From Saxidomus purpurata (lineage: Eukaryota > Mollusca > Bivalvia > Venerida > Veneridae): 64,000 nucleotides of DNA. Under the pieces are notes generated by a model. It saw nothing but the letters and a program-made list of their open reading frames with translations. It made no database searches and was not told where the DNA came from. The stretch is taken from positions 32,233,269 to 32,297,268 of the forward strand of contig JAFMSR010000010.1 of NCBI GenBank assembly GCA_022818135.1, in the 5' to 3' direction. The translations under genes were made by a program, and so were the position numbers. Below are positions 1 to 10,521 of this stretch, piece by piece; position 1 is the stretch's first letter; each line of letters begins with the position of its first letter.

Positions 1-2261
1 ACAGACTTACCATAAAGCACATTCAGAGGGAATATGCGGGGAAAACACTCTAAAAATAGCAAAAGCAAGGATTGAGACTACAAACCTACAAATACATTTA
101 TGTTTTCACTTAAACAAGTCAAAACACCAAAACTGTTTTATTAGGACTGACCTAAATACCATCAACTATTTTTTGTGCACACTGTTAATATGATGCTAAC
201 CACTAGCTTCCTTTCTCTAAGGCACTCAACTTGTGCTTAACCCTGAAAGCTTGCTAGTTTCAAATCTTATTACACTTATACAAAAAGGCAAAACAAAATA
301 TTAACAAATTTAAACAGTGTTGTTTGTCAAAAATGAAGATGAATACTTTTCTATCATAAGTAACCAAAGGCCAATTAAGGCTCATGTACACAAAAGCTAT
401 TACTAGTTACTCAATATGTTTTTGTCAAAAATGATTGGCCTAAACATCCTTAATGTACAATATGTTTTGTTAAATAGAACTTGTCTTATAAGTTTTTGTC
501 AAAAATAATTGGTCAGAACAGTCCTCAAAATGGAATTACTCCTCTTTGAGTCGATCGGTCGTTGATCATTATTGTAGTTGTTTGGAAATGAATACCAAAT
601 CAGGAAGAAGTTTGGGTTAACTCAAAAGTTCGCAGTAGGCTCGGTCATTGTGTGATAACCCGGCAGGTGACTAGGACCAATCATCAGGTTAGCAGCACAG
701 ACAGCGGCTGACAGATGGAGACAACGGTGCGTACGGTGAAATGGCTATAGGATGGACATTGACCTCCGCCTTGTCAATGTGAACATCATTATTACTGAGA
801 GTGAGTCAGGGCCACGCCATCGACAGTTCAAGCATCAACAATAGAAAACCCAAAACCGACCCACCGAGAATCAAGGGAGCGAACCCTACCCGGATCACGA
901 CCGGCGGATGGCGGCGAGTCCTGTCCCAAAACCTGAGTGGCAGATGGCTGCCGAGAGCGAGCGTGCCAAAAAACTGAGTGGCAGACAGCCCCCTTACAGG
1001 AGTGGCAGTTGGCTTCTAGTGAGCATTGAGCAGCAGCTTAGGAAAACCACTAAAAAGAGACACTATTGCAACAAGGACCAATAGTCGACAGTGTTGGATA
1101 AAAACCCAACAGTTACTGAGCTGACAAAAACATCCGGCCCATAAAATGACAGACCCCCGGAAGAGTTTGAGGCCAATCTGTTACAAGGGTTTCCCGATGG
1201 GCCCATCACAATCTTATAGACCCTGTCCTTTTAAAGCGGGGATGAGTATAGGAGCTGGCCTTAACGGTGTGAGTTGGCCGGGTACCGACCCCCATTAGTA
1301 TAGTTAAGACACGTCAAAAGGGATTCTTGGATTGCCCCTCGGAGAGATTGTCCGCCATCTTTGATGCACAATTCCCAAGAGTAGAGCAGGAAATTAGTAA
1401 AGATAAATGTTTCATTGTTTTGCCTTTGCATTGTCGAAGTATTCTGCGGAACCACAGTAGTAACAGGTGTCTGTGAAAAGGGGCAAGAGCGTGTCTGGAA
1501 TGCAGTATAGATAAAATGCAAAATGCGCTATGAGAAACGTCTCCGAATCACAAGCATGTACATGATGGTGCCCCAGCGCACACTTCTGACATAGTAACAT
1601 GGTTCATAAGAAACATATAATTTCAGCGCAGTCTTGAATATTTCCATGGCAACAACATGTTATCTTAGCTCAACAGTACAACATATTAGAAGAAAATACC
1701 TTGCTATTAATTTTGGTATTTATAATAGTTGCGTTTTATTTATCTGAAATATAACGAGGTTAAGCACCATGTCAGATGTCGAATTTCCACAAAGTTCGAC
1801 CTTTGACCTTGAATTTGACCATGGCCTTAACGTCCTAAGATAGTGTAATGTAATTAAGTTTAAAGACATTTAAGTAGAAGTAAAAATAAAACAGGGTTGT
1901 GATAATACTAAAAATAATGCAGTTATACCACAAAATGTATAATATTCAGCAATTTCCCTAATTAACAAATTATGGCGAGCACCTTGGATGTCTAGCACCT
2001 CCAACCACTTTTGGGGAAAAATTAATTTCAGTTTCATATTCTACAGACCCTAACAAACAATTTGATACAATCTACATGTACATAAAAGTCATTGTTTACT
2101 GACGTAGACTGGTTGGGTACTTCCGTATCTGCGACGAGTGTGCAACATAATCAATTAATAAAAATGTTGTTAAATGCCCTAACGATCCTGGCGGCGGCAA
2201 GTGAATCAGCTTGTTTTATCAAGTACAGTCAATGTAAACAACTAACTTCAAACTAACTCAC
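1..2261. other. Intergenic or intronic sequence, no gene recognised
   Basis: I find no convincing open reading frame or exon here. The stretch is AT-rich except for a more GC-rich patch at about 620-1340, where short phrases such as GAGTGGCAG recur three times. On the minus strand an ATGGCGGAC start context lies near 1350 but its frame closes after 14 codons. The patch could be a degenerate transposon or an old promoter; nothing decides between these. Confidence 0.4.
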
Positions 2262-2357
2262 CGACAGAAATAGAATCTGTCCTCTCAACAAGTCAGCTTG
2301 CACATCCACGTGTCGTCCGGGAACATTCGAGTAGACCGTCACCATCTCTCCGTTGTA
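2262..2357 (-). CDS. Probable isolated coding exon, product unknown
   Basis: On the minus strand a 96 bp segment is open and is bounded by a good acceptor (TATTTACACAG) and a strong donor (GTGAGTTAG). It encodes 32 residues beginning YNGEMVTVYSNVPG and ending QILFLS. Its GC content is clearly higher than that of the flanks, as expected of an exon. The start YNGEMVTVY is loosely reminiscent of the YKGxxVAVK strand of receptor guanylate cyclase kinase-homology domains, but the match is too short to name. I found no partner exon within the window on this strand. It could be one exon of a gene extending beyond the left edge, or a pseudogene relic. Confidence 0.4.
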
Positions 2358-4578
2358 CTGTGTAAATACGTCTGTAAATATGTATTATTCAAAGTTTGGC
2401 ATATTCTTTTTATTACATGTATAATATGCATATGCAGTCACGTCTGCAGCCAGTAAAAATATAACAAAAATGTTCGTTGAACTTTTATACGGCTGGAGTT
2501 TGTTACAAAATTGAACAGTTTGATTATTGTCTGCCATTTTCTCTAGTAGTCGGCACCCCTTTGAACAAATATGGCATTGTCCAAATTTTAAAAAATGTTA
2601 ATTTTCTTCATGAATTTTTGGAATATGACAACACTTAATTTATTTATACTTTCAGTGACGTTGTTTCCACTAATTGTTACAAATTCACAGAAACTGCATG
2701 AGTAGCAGTCCTAAACATTCCTAAAAATGTTCGCCTCAAGACATATGATTATACAAGCCCTTTAAATATTTACATAAGTCATTTATTGTATGTTATTACA
2801 ATAAGAATACTTCTATCTAAATTGCCCAAAAAAAATTCCATATGGACACCATATATCAGAAGTAAGTTGTGAGTGCACGGAGTATTTGCGGCTGTAAAAT
2901 ACTAACAAAAGTATGGTGATATTTTGGAAACAATACTCTAACTTGACACGAGCAAATAAACAGCCGCTTGCGAGTATACTCCTTGCGGAGAGAGATACTA
3001 CTTGGGTATTGATGGACCCTCCGGTTCTGTGGCGAACAGGCGAACGCGTTACCACTGCACGAATGCATGCGTCCCATGTCCGTGTCTACCCTGTAGTATA
3101 CACCGCCTAGCTTACTGTTTCCAGTGTTTCAACATATCTCTATATCTTTAGTATTTATTTTCAACACGATAAATGAATAAATAAAATAAATGTTTACCTT
3201 CAACACGTTTTACTATCCCTTTCCCCCAAATGATCTCAGTGTGTATAAACGTTATCTAGAACTGCTCAGGGCCTTTTGTCATTGTATATAATTCAATGCT
3301 TCGTAAAAGCGTGTTGTGACATTTACTCAACAGTCCCGTTCGAGAAACGGATCATTTACCAGAGCATGAGGCAATTAAAAGGATTACACAAGTAAAGTCA
3401 ATTTGCGACAGTATATGTGGCTTGTTTAATACTCTTTGTCATTGGTGTTTAAAAAAAACCTAATCGTATTAAAATAAAAAATTGAATCAAAAATGAAAAT
3501 AAACAAAACACTTGCAAAATCATATTATTCCCCACTAGACACCTCAAACATCTTTCTTTTTCGGACATCATTCGGCCTTTTCTACGGATACGACCGAGTG
3601 GTGTCCCGACGTCAATGATAATCAAAGCACTGAGAGAGATTATTGCAACTGCGCTCACTACGGAATGCTGAACATTTCAAATTTGCATACTAATGACAAT
3701 GCTGGATGAGCCACAGTCACTTAAAGTTTGGACCCCCAAAATTCTGTGTTTATAAAACACCTCGGACCGACTGTCAAGCGTAATATATACAAGTTATGAA
3801 ACATTGGCAACGAACATCCCGGATTCCCCTTGTTTAAATCGCTCGAAATTGTCGATAAAGTCAAACAGCCTGGAATATGGGTCCACTGGTTTCAGTCAAT
3901 AAGGCAATACTAATGATAATAATAAACTCTTTATTTTAAGAAGGTAAACACTTTTAGTGAATGTACACACATTATACATGTATTTACAATGTGGCCTTCA
4001 AACAGCAAATGAAACAATGAAACATGAGAAAATAAAAGGCACATGTATCAATCATTCTTAAACATACACATACCGACAAACACTCAGGGATTCATGAAAT
4101 AGTGAATAATCATGCTCTAGAAACATGCTAGTCTCATTATTTTAGTCCCCGCATTTCATCTGAATTTTGTCAAAATGTCCCAAAAAATAAATAAATCTCT
4201 GCGTATGGCTGCCAACTTTTTAATAATGACACAGTTAGCTCCTTTGCTGGTTCCGCGCAACAGATTTTCGCTATACTGCTTTCAGGCACCCGTTATTTAT
4301 ACGGTACCGGTTCTGATACCCATAATTACAATATAACGAATACGTGTTGCGCGGAACCAAGGTAATTAAAAAGCAGAGATTGATGTATTTACTGGTGAGG
4401 CTTTAGATTTTTGCAATTTACATTTGTTATAATATTTCAAAAATCATAAGATAACTGGAAAAAAAAACAATTAAGCAGGTAATTAACTTTGCCGCAATAG
4501 GAATATTTTATTGCCAAAAGTTGAACATTCTTAAGAATTAACAAATGTTGACCTTGTATTTTGTGACATAATTGATGT
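2358..4578. other. Non-coding, AT-rich, with a possible SINE relic
   Basis: No supported gene. At about 2985-3085 the minus strand carries a tRNA-like phrase (GTGCAGTGGTAACGCG, resembling an RNA polymerase III A box) followed by a degraded B-box-like block, so a decayed tRNA-derived SINE is possible. A short TAATAATAA run and A/T-rich tail at 3910-3960 resemble the 3' end of a retroposon. The rest shows nothing I can identify. Confidence 0.35.
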
Positions 4579-5132
4579 CCGTGATGTTGGCCGCCTAGCG
4601 GCTTGAAGTTGGCGGCCCACCGGCCTAGCGACGTGACTCTGGCGGCCATGCGACCTAGCGGCGTGAACTGGGCGGCCTGGCGGCCTAGTGGCCTAGCGGC
4701 AAGAACCTTGCGGCATCTAGCGGCATAGCGGCGTGAACTGGGCGGCCTAGCGGCAAGAACCTTGCGGCATAGAGGCCTAGCGGTGTGAACTTGGCGGCCT
4801 TGCGGCCTAGCGGCGTGAACTTGATGGTCACGGAAATAACGTTAGTGTGCAAAGCAGAAACATTAAAAATACGGTTTCATTCTAAAAAAAAGTAGACTGT
4901 CTTCATAAACATCACAGCAGCCAGACGGCTTAACGGCCTACCGGCTTGGCGGCATAGCGAAATAGCAGCATCATTTGAAATCAAGATATGGTATATTTTA
5001 TCATTTAATTATCTCTGTTTTGCAAAGACGAAATATTCAAAATATGGTCACATTATAATAAACAAAAAAGACTCGTCGGTAAACATCACAGCGGCCTAGC
5101 GGCCCAGCGGCCCAGCGGCCTAGTGCCCTAAC
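4579..5132. repeat. Degenerate GCGGCCTAGC short tandem repeat with satellites
   Basis: Between 4579 and 4830 a GC-rich sequence is built from variants of GCGGCCTAGC alternating with GTGAACTTG-like spacers. The same word reappears in two outposts at about 4920-4968 and 5090-5132, separated by AT-rich sequence. The composition contrasts sharply with the surroundings. It looks like a decayed minisatellite that was later split by insertions or deletions. No frame stays open through it, so it is not coding. Confidence 0.7.
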
Positions 5133-5561
5133 AGCATCATTTGAATTGAAGACATCGTATATTTCATCATTCAAATATGACTTACTTTGCAACGCAGAAA
5201 CAGTTGAAATAAGTTTTCATTATCAAAACACAAAAACTCATCGTTGATAAACATCCAAAATCACAATGAGAGTCATTTTTAGTTCAGCGAGTTCCACATG
5301 TATCTGTGTCTGTCTGTGATACCCTGCCATTTACTTAATCGTTCAGAGTTAATATGCTTTTTTTCTTCATACCGTACAGCAATACAAAAGTAGATTAGCA
5401 AAAAGAAGTAAGATAAAGGATAGCATAAATACAGTATTAAAGAGCCTAATCGCTTGTGGCAGGAGTCTAGTACTGGTTCTTCCCAGGAACGATGTCAAGG
5501 TAATATATGCCCGTCTGTTAAAATGAGCAAAATACGGTTTGGAAAGGGCGTTAAACCTCTG

Positions 5562-5590
5562 CAACAACAACAACAACAACAACAACAACA
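5562..5590 (+). repeat. (CAA)n microsatellite
   Basis: A pure CAA trinucleotide run of about 29 bp. The leucine-rich minus-strand reading frames through it are a by-product of the repeat. Confidence 0.95.
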
Positions 5591-5865
5591 GTGTGTCAAA
5601 TTGCATCGAAATATATAGAGATTTAGAGTGGAACACGCGCTCTTACTTATTGGAAAAAAATAAGTGAAATAGTTATTTTTATACTGTACATACATAAATA
5701 CATACTGCTTTCTTGAATGAAATGAGAGCATTGACTCGGAAAGTAAGGCAAACTGGAAATAAGAGAAACAACAACCTCAGCACATTTGGTTATGTTAGTC
5801 TGTATACTGATGTCTCTTATACAGTTGTGTCTGTTTAAAATATTAATCATCCTTTGTCTATTCAG

Positions 5866-5995
5866 GGTAAGTTCTACCTTCACACGAGCCCAGTTACCCC
5901 CCACGGGAGATTGACAAGCCCCAAGTGTATCATAGACTGCAACTTTGTCCTCAAAATCACAGGCTTTGGTTTGAATTGCATTTATAACAACTCCG
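5866..5995 (+). CDS. Orphan exon resembling receptor guanylate cyclase kinase-homology domain
   Basis: The 130 bp segment lies between an acceptor (TTTGTCTATTCAG) and a donor (CTCCG|GTAAGG) and is open in the frame GKFYLHTSP...IYNNS. It contains the pattern HGRLTSPKC, then CNFVLKITGFGL, which matches the HGxLxSxxCxxDxxFxLKIxxxGL signature of the pseudokinase domain of particulate guanylate cyclases (catalytic-loop plus DFG-like region). In that family the domain couples ligand binding to cGMP synthesis at the membrane. The exon starts in phase 0 and ends in phase 1. The usual next block (LWTAPELL-like) is not visible nearby, because repeats follow directly. It may belong to a gene with long introns, or be a relic after transposon invasion. 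The family call is from motif memory only. Confidence 0.5.
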
Positions 5996-6169
5996 GTAAG
6001 GGAGCCACAGCCGAAAATACATACTGTAAGTGGGAGTTTACTCTTTCACGTACATTTGTATATACATTGTACATGTACATTGCAGTGGTGACTCAGGAGT
6101 GATCTCGATTTTTCCCTACAGTTACAATTTAAGCTATTTATAGTAACAACAAAGGAACGTAATTCTAAA

Positions 6170-6640
6170 AAACAAGGGTAACTCATGGTGGTGAACATTT
6201 GTGCCAAGTTACATCAAAATCCCGCCATGCATGAAGAAGAAATGCTCCAGACAAAGTCATTCTTGAATTATTCTTGTATCTGACCTTTGGCCTCTAAGTG
6301 TGACCTTGACCTTGGAACTAGGGACATAGTTCTTGTGCATGACACTCTATCTCATGATGGTGAACATTTGTACCAAGTTACATCAAAATCCCTCCATGCA
6401 TGAAGTAGATATGCTCCGGACAAAGTCATTCTTGAATTTGACCTTTAACCTCTAAGTGGGACCTTGACCTTAGACCTATGAAATGGTACTTGACAGAATG
6501 ACACTCTGATGGTGAACACTTGTGCAATTATTTAAGAATCTCTTGATCCACGGATAAGTTACAGCTCGAACAAACTAAACAAGGACGGACGCACGCATGG
6601 ACGCACGCACGTACGCACGCACATACACCGATCCGCCATT
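6170..6640 (+). repeat. Two ~170 bp tandem units plus ACGC-rich tail
   Basis: Two diverged copies of a roughly 170 bp unit start at about 6181 and 6351, each with GGTGAACATTTG, CATGCATGAAG and a TGACCTTGACCTT block. A low-complexity (ACGC)n-like stretch follows at 6583-6632. This layout of tandem core plus simple tail is typical of bivalve tandem-core mobile elements. Confidence 0.7.
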
Positions 6641-6735
6641 TGGACACCTTTATCGAAGCTTTCGCAAGCGGCTCGACAATAAAACGAGTATAAATGAATA
6701 AAAATCAAATGAACAACTTTCCTTCGGGACATTAT

Positions 6736-6897
6736 TTTTAGCTCATTGCTCTTTGGTCAAATTTTGTTTTTCAAGCTAGAGAAATGAAATTCGAACTATT
6801 TGTTTAGTTATGCAAATTTCCTATGACTAACCTTGATCATGACCTACTTTCATGTTTAATAGTGCAATGGTACTCAGGTGAGCGATGGCCCTCTTGT
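6736..6897 (+). mobile_element. Short copy of a tandem-core element with conserved ends
   Basis: This begins with TTTTTAGCTCATTG and ends with GGTGAGCGATGGCCCTCTTG. The same end pair brackets larger elements at 48101-48957 and 49236-52750, and in reverse orientation at 19632-20760. This copy has little internal core. Assignment to the pearl or Helentron-like class is inference from the shared ends. Confidence 0.5.
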
Positions 6898-7001
6898 TTA
6901 TACTCTTACGGAGTAAAACAAACAAACAAAAACCTATTATACATGTAATAATAACTGCCGTTTATGTGAAATGAAATGAGACGACAGTTTAGTAATAGAG
7001 A

Positions 7002-7152
7002 ATATTAGGCTACTGTCTTTTGATAACATGTGATATCAGGTGAGGTAGATGCGGTCGGAAAAGGCGAGGCTCTGCCGAGCCTTTTCCGACCGTATCTGCC
7101 GAACCTGATATCACATGTTGTCAAAAGGCAGTTGACTAAATTAAATATTCTA
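7002..7152. repeat. Perfect-to-near-perfect hairpin at left edge of lattice element
   Basis: Two arms fold onto each other: TGATATCAGGT / ACCTGATATCA, then GGTCGGAAAAGGC / GCCTTTTCCGACC, closing on GGCTCTGCCGAGCC. The outermost part of the right arm (CAAAAGGCAGTTGACT onward) is identical to the terminal inverted repeat of the adjacent element, so the hairpin duplicates the element tip in inverted orientation. Confidence 0.8.
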
Positions 7153-7306
7153 TTTATCATGCAAGTCTTCATATTGTTGTTTTTTTGACACTTTTAGGGG
7201 CCTGAAATAGAATAAATACGGTATTTATAAAAGAAAATGATTTCAAATTACTACATGTGCCTCGAAAAATAGTTCTACATTTCAAATGACAAAAAATATA
7301 AAAACG
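7122..7306 (+). repeat. Left terminal inverted repeat of the lattice element
   Basis: It pairs with 9126-9304. The two differ mainly by a 5 bp insertion after GTTGACTAA and a few substitutions, for example ATGTGCC against ATGTACC. Confidence 0.85.
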
Positions 7307-9125
7307 ACATAAATATAGCTTAAAAATTACCTTCATGAGCCTATTTATAAATGTTTTTCTGTTCTAATGTAATGATATTGTTTTGCAAACAAAATATTTG
7401 CAAAGACACACGCAAGAATTATGGAACGCCAAATCTGCATATACTCAAATATTTGAAGAGGTCTTTAAATATTTGGAGAGCTCTCTAATTCAATTATTGA
7501 TATCAAAAATTGATTTAAAGCGCGCAATAAATGAATTGAAGACCTCTCCAATTCAATTGAAGATATAAAAAATTAAGGTGTATTTCAGCTGTTTTTAAGA
7601 GCTCTGTAATTGAATTGAAGAGGTCTCTAATTGATTTGAAGACCTCTGTAATTGTTTTATAGCGCGCTACAAATTAATTTATAGAGGTCTTGAATTCAAT
7701 TAGAGACCTCTCTAAATCAATTTGAGCGCGGTGAAATTCAATTTTAGATGTCTTGAATTCATACCAAATTTACATATACTCAATTATTTGAAGAGGTCTT
7801 CAAATATTTGGAGAGCTCTGTAAAATATTTGGAGAGGTCTACAAATCAATTTTTGATATCAAAAATTCGTTTGTAGCGCGGTTTAAATCCATAAATTTGG
7901 AGACATCTATAATTCAATTGAAGAGGTCTCCATTTAAATTGTAGACCTCTATAATTGTTTTATAGCGCGCAAGAAATGAATTAATGATCTCAAAAATTGA
8001 TTTTGAGAGATCTATAATTGAATTGTACCGCGCTTCAATTGTTTTATTTGAGAGCTCTCTATTTCAAGGTTGTACATGGATTATATTGAAGCGCGGTACA
8101 AATGAATAAGAGACCTCTCTAAATCAATTTTTGATATCATTAATTCATTGCTTGCGTGCTGTAAAACAATTATAGAGGTCTCTAATTCAATTGGAGACCT
8201 CTTCAATTGAATTATAGAGGTCTCTAAATCAATGGATTTAAACCGCGCTACAAGCGAATTTTTGATGTCTTTAATTAATTTGTAGACCTCTCCAAATATT
8301 TTTCAGAGCTCTCCAAATATTTAAAGACCTCTTTAAATACTTTAGTATATGTAGATTTGGCATGTATTAACATCGATTTCAAGATATCTAAAATTGAATT
8401 TCACCGCGCTCAAATAGATTTAGAGAGGTCTCTAATTGAATTCAAGACCTCTATAAATTAATTTGTAGCGTGCTATAAAACAATTACAGAGGTCTTCAAA
8501 TCAATTAGAGACCTCTTCAATTCAATTACAGAGCTCTTAAAAACAGCTGAAATACACCTTAATTTTTGATATCTTCAATTGAATTGGAGAGGTCTTCAGT
8601 TCATTTATTGCGCGCTTTAAATCAAATTTTGATATCAATAATTGAATTAGAGAGCTCTCCAATTATTTAAAGACCTCTCTATTACAATTTTTGCGCGCTA
8701 TAATTATTTGGAGATATCTCTAATTGAAATTGAGACCTCTAATATTATTTGAAGAGCTCTCCAAATATTTAAAGACCTCTTCAAATATTTGAGTATATGT
8801 AGATTTGGCGTTCCATAAAGAATTTCCAAGTAAAACACTGACATTTCAAAAATGGCGGCGTGGGCTCAACACCATTGGGGTATTCTAATTGTAAACAAAC
8901 GAGGAACTTGAGAGTTGATGAGTGAAAAGTGAGCGGTTCAAAGGCAGTTTTCAACTTTTGATAGGTAGCTGATAGGTTTCAGGCCATTTCAACCACGCAT
9001 TAAGAACTTACTGTAAAAATTGGATGGTGATAAAAAAATGAAAATCAACTTTTTCTCAAATTTTGCCTCAAAATTGGTGTAGATGGATAGCAAATGATCT
9101 AACTCAGAAAATGAATACCAACAAT

Positions 9126-9304
9126 CGTGTTTATATTTTTTGTCATTTGAAATGTAGAACTATTTTTCGAGGTACATGTAGTAATTTGAAATCATTTTCT
9201 TTTATAAATACCGTATTTATTCTATTTCAGGCCCTTAAAAGTGTCAAAAAAACAACAATATGAAGACTTGCATGATAAATAGAATATTAGTCAACTGCCT
9301 TTTG
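9126..9304 (-). repeat. Right terminal inverted repeat of the lattice element
   Basis: Reverse complement of 7122-7306, ending AGTCAACTGCCTTTTG. Confidence 0.85.
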
Positions 9305-9785
9305 GTTGCTGTGCATTTAAATGTGTTAAATGAATGATGATTATGCCGCATTAGTATTTGAAGTTGGTGCTTTAGATATAAAAAATCGGACTGATAAAAT
9401 GATAGTTGAATGTGTCGTTGTTGATGATGGTAGAGAATTTCGGCAGTGGAAGGGAAGCAACTCCTGCATTTCTTAAATTGACTCTCCCGTAAGAATAAGA
9501 TTCGTTTCAGCGGTGTTCAGCGTCTAATAAATAACTATTTTTTATCCCAAAGCAGCTTACAGAGTATGGCAAGTACAATAAATGACAGCGGAAACCGTTT
9601 AGAAAGGCTTTGAAGGAGGCTGTTATGCATTTTGCGATGTTGAGTAATCAGAAGCGTCCACTTCGCAAACATTCCATTGATATTAAAGTACAACAGTATC
9701 AGCTAAACCTGGATGGAAAAGCTTCCGACCAAGACACGATGCAGTGCCTAAATCCACACACGTGTATGTAACAGCAACAGTAAAG

Positions 9786-9870
9786 ACCCGCCCCTGTGAC
9801 CAAGTGGTTACAGTCGCACATTTGTTACCACCAATAACATTACCGATAGAGGGCAATTGGTTCAAACCCC
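9786..9870 (+). repeat. tRNA-like (SINE head) sequence
   Basis: TGACCAAGTGGTTACA (about 9796-9811) resembles a polymerase III A box, and GGTTCAAACCCC (9859-9870) is a good B box at a suitable distance. The arms do not fold into a clean cloverleaf and no CCA-compatible acceptor stem is obvious, so a tRNA-derived SINE is more likely than a working tRNA gene. The body of the SINE may continue to about 10000. Confidence 0.5.
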
Positions 9871-10515
9871 GCTACCGACCCGACAATGTGTGTGAGAAAA
9901 GTGACCGTGTCTTCCTTTGGACGATAATTAGGTAAATTGTCGGTCTGGCATACAGTCGAAACATACGTGAAGCACCCCCCACCCCCAGAACCGCCCTGTG
10001 TCCACATCAAAATAGGTTACAGTATCACTGTAGCCAGATTTACATTAATTGATGACAGATTATCCTCAAGGGGATTTGGAGAAAAACCCCATACATTGTG
10101 GACCATACTGCGTGTATGCAGGAGAGACCGATTAAACATATGCTGTCTATTTGAAACAAAAGAAGAGCCCGGGACTATTTGTATGCTGTAGCTCTGACAC
10201 AAGTTCGCGGCTGGAAATGTACATGTAACCAGTTGAAAATTTTAGAAATATGACTTGCTATTTTGATCAACGAATATTAGACCTTATTTTTATGAATACG
10301 TGAAAGAAGCGTCAAGTACACTGTACAAACTGTTGCTTGACTACTCACTTTCTTTATGTAAATCCCCTTTCCTCATTATTCAAGCACAGATCGTTTCGTG
10401 ATTTTAAATGAGTAAACTGTAATTTTAACGCTTATGAAATATATATATCTAGTGTAGTGACAGAACGAAAAACATCTGCTTACTTGATACAAAAAAAAAA
10501 TCATTTCTGACGACG

Positions 10516-10521
10516 CATACT
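10516..10521 (+). repeat. Target site duplication, left copy (CATACT)
   Basis: CATACT directly precedes the left tip TACGGTGTTCCG of the Foldback-like element, and the same six bases directly follow its right tip at 15584-15589. Confidence 0.8.

Larger units (their letters stand above)
7122..9304. mobile_element. 2.2 kb nested-palindrome foldback element (21 bp palindrome lattice)
   Basis: Outer inverted repeats of about 180 bp (7122-7306 and 9126-9304) are almost identical when one is reverse-complemented, beginning CAAAAGGCAGTTGACT. Inside them a second inverted repeat runs from 7420 (TATGGAACGCCAAATCTG) to 8816, centred near 8062 where TTGTACCGCGCTTCAA (8023-8038) faces its complement (8086-8101). 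The core carries no reading frame over 100 codons. It is a regular series of short words, AGAGGTCT, AGACCTCT, GAGAGCTCTC, TTGATATCAA and AGCGCGCT, placed every 21 bp and separated by AT-rich spacers. Flanks read GTTGT and GTTGC, a possible imperfect 5 bp target duplication. It is probably a non-autonomous foldback transposon; I do not recognise the family. Confidence 0.75.

Noticed and set aside
7420..8816. CRISPR-like array
   Set aside because: The 21 bp pitch consists of short palindromic words with no constant long direct repeat and unique spacers, in a eukaryotic genome.
8851..8912. ATGGCGGCG start context suggesting a first exon
   Set aside because: The frame closes after 19 codons and lies inside the foldback element between its arms.
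9786..9870. Functional tRNA gene
   Set aside because: A and B boxes are present but the stems do not fold into a sound cloverleaf, so it is treated as a SINE head.
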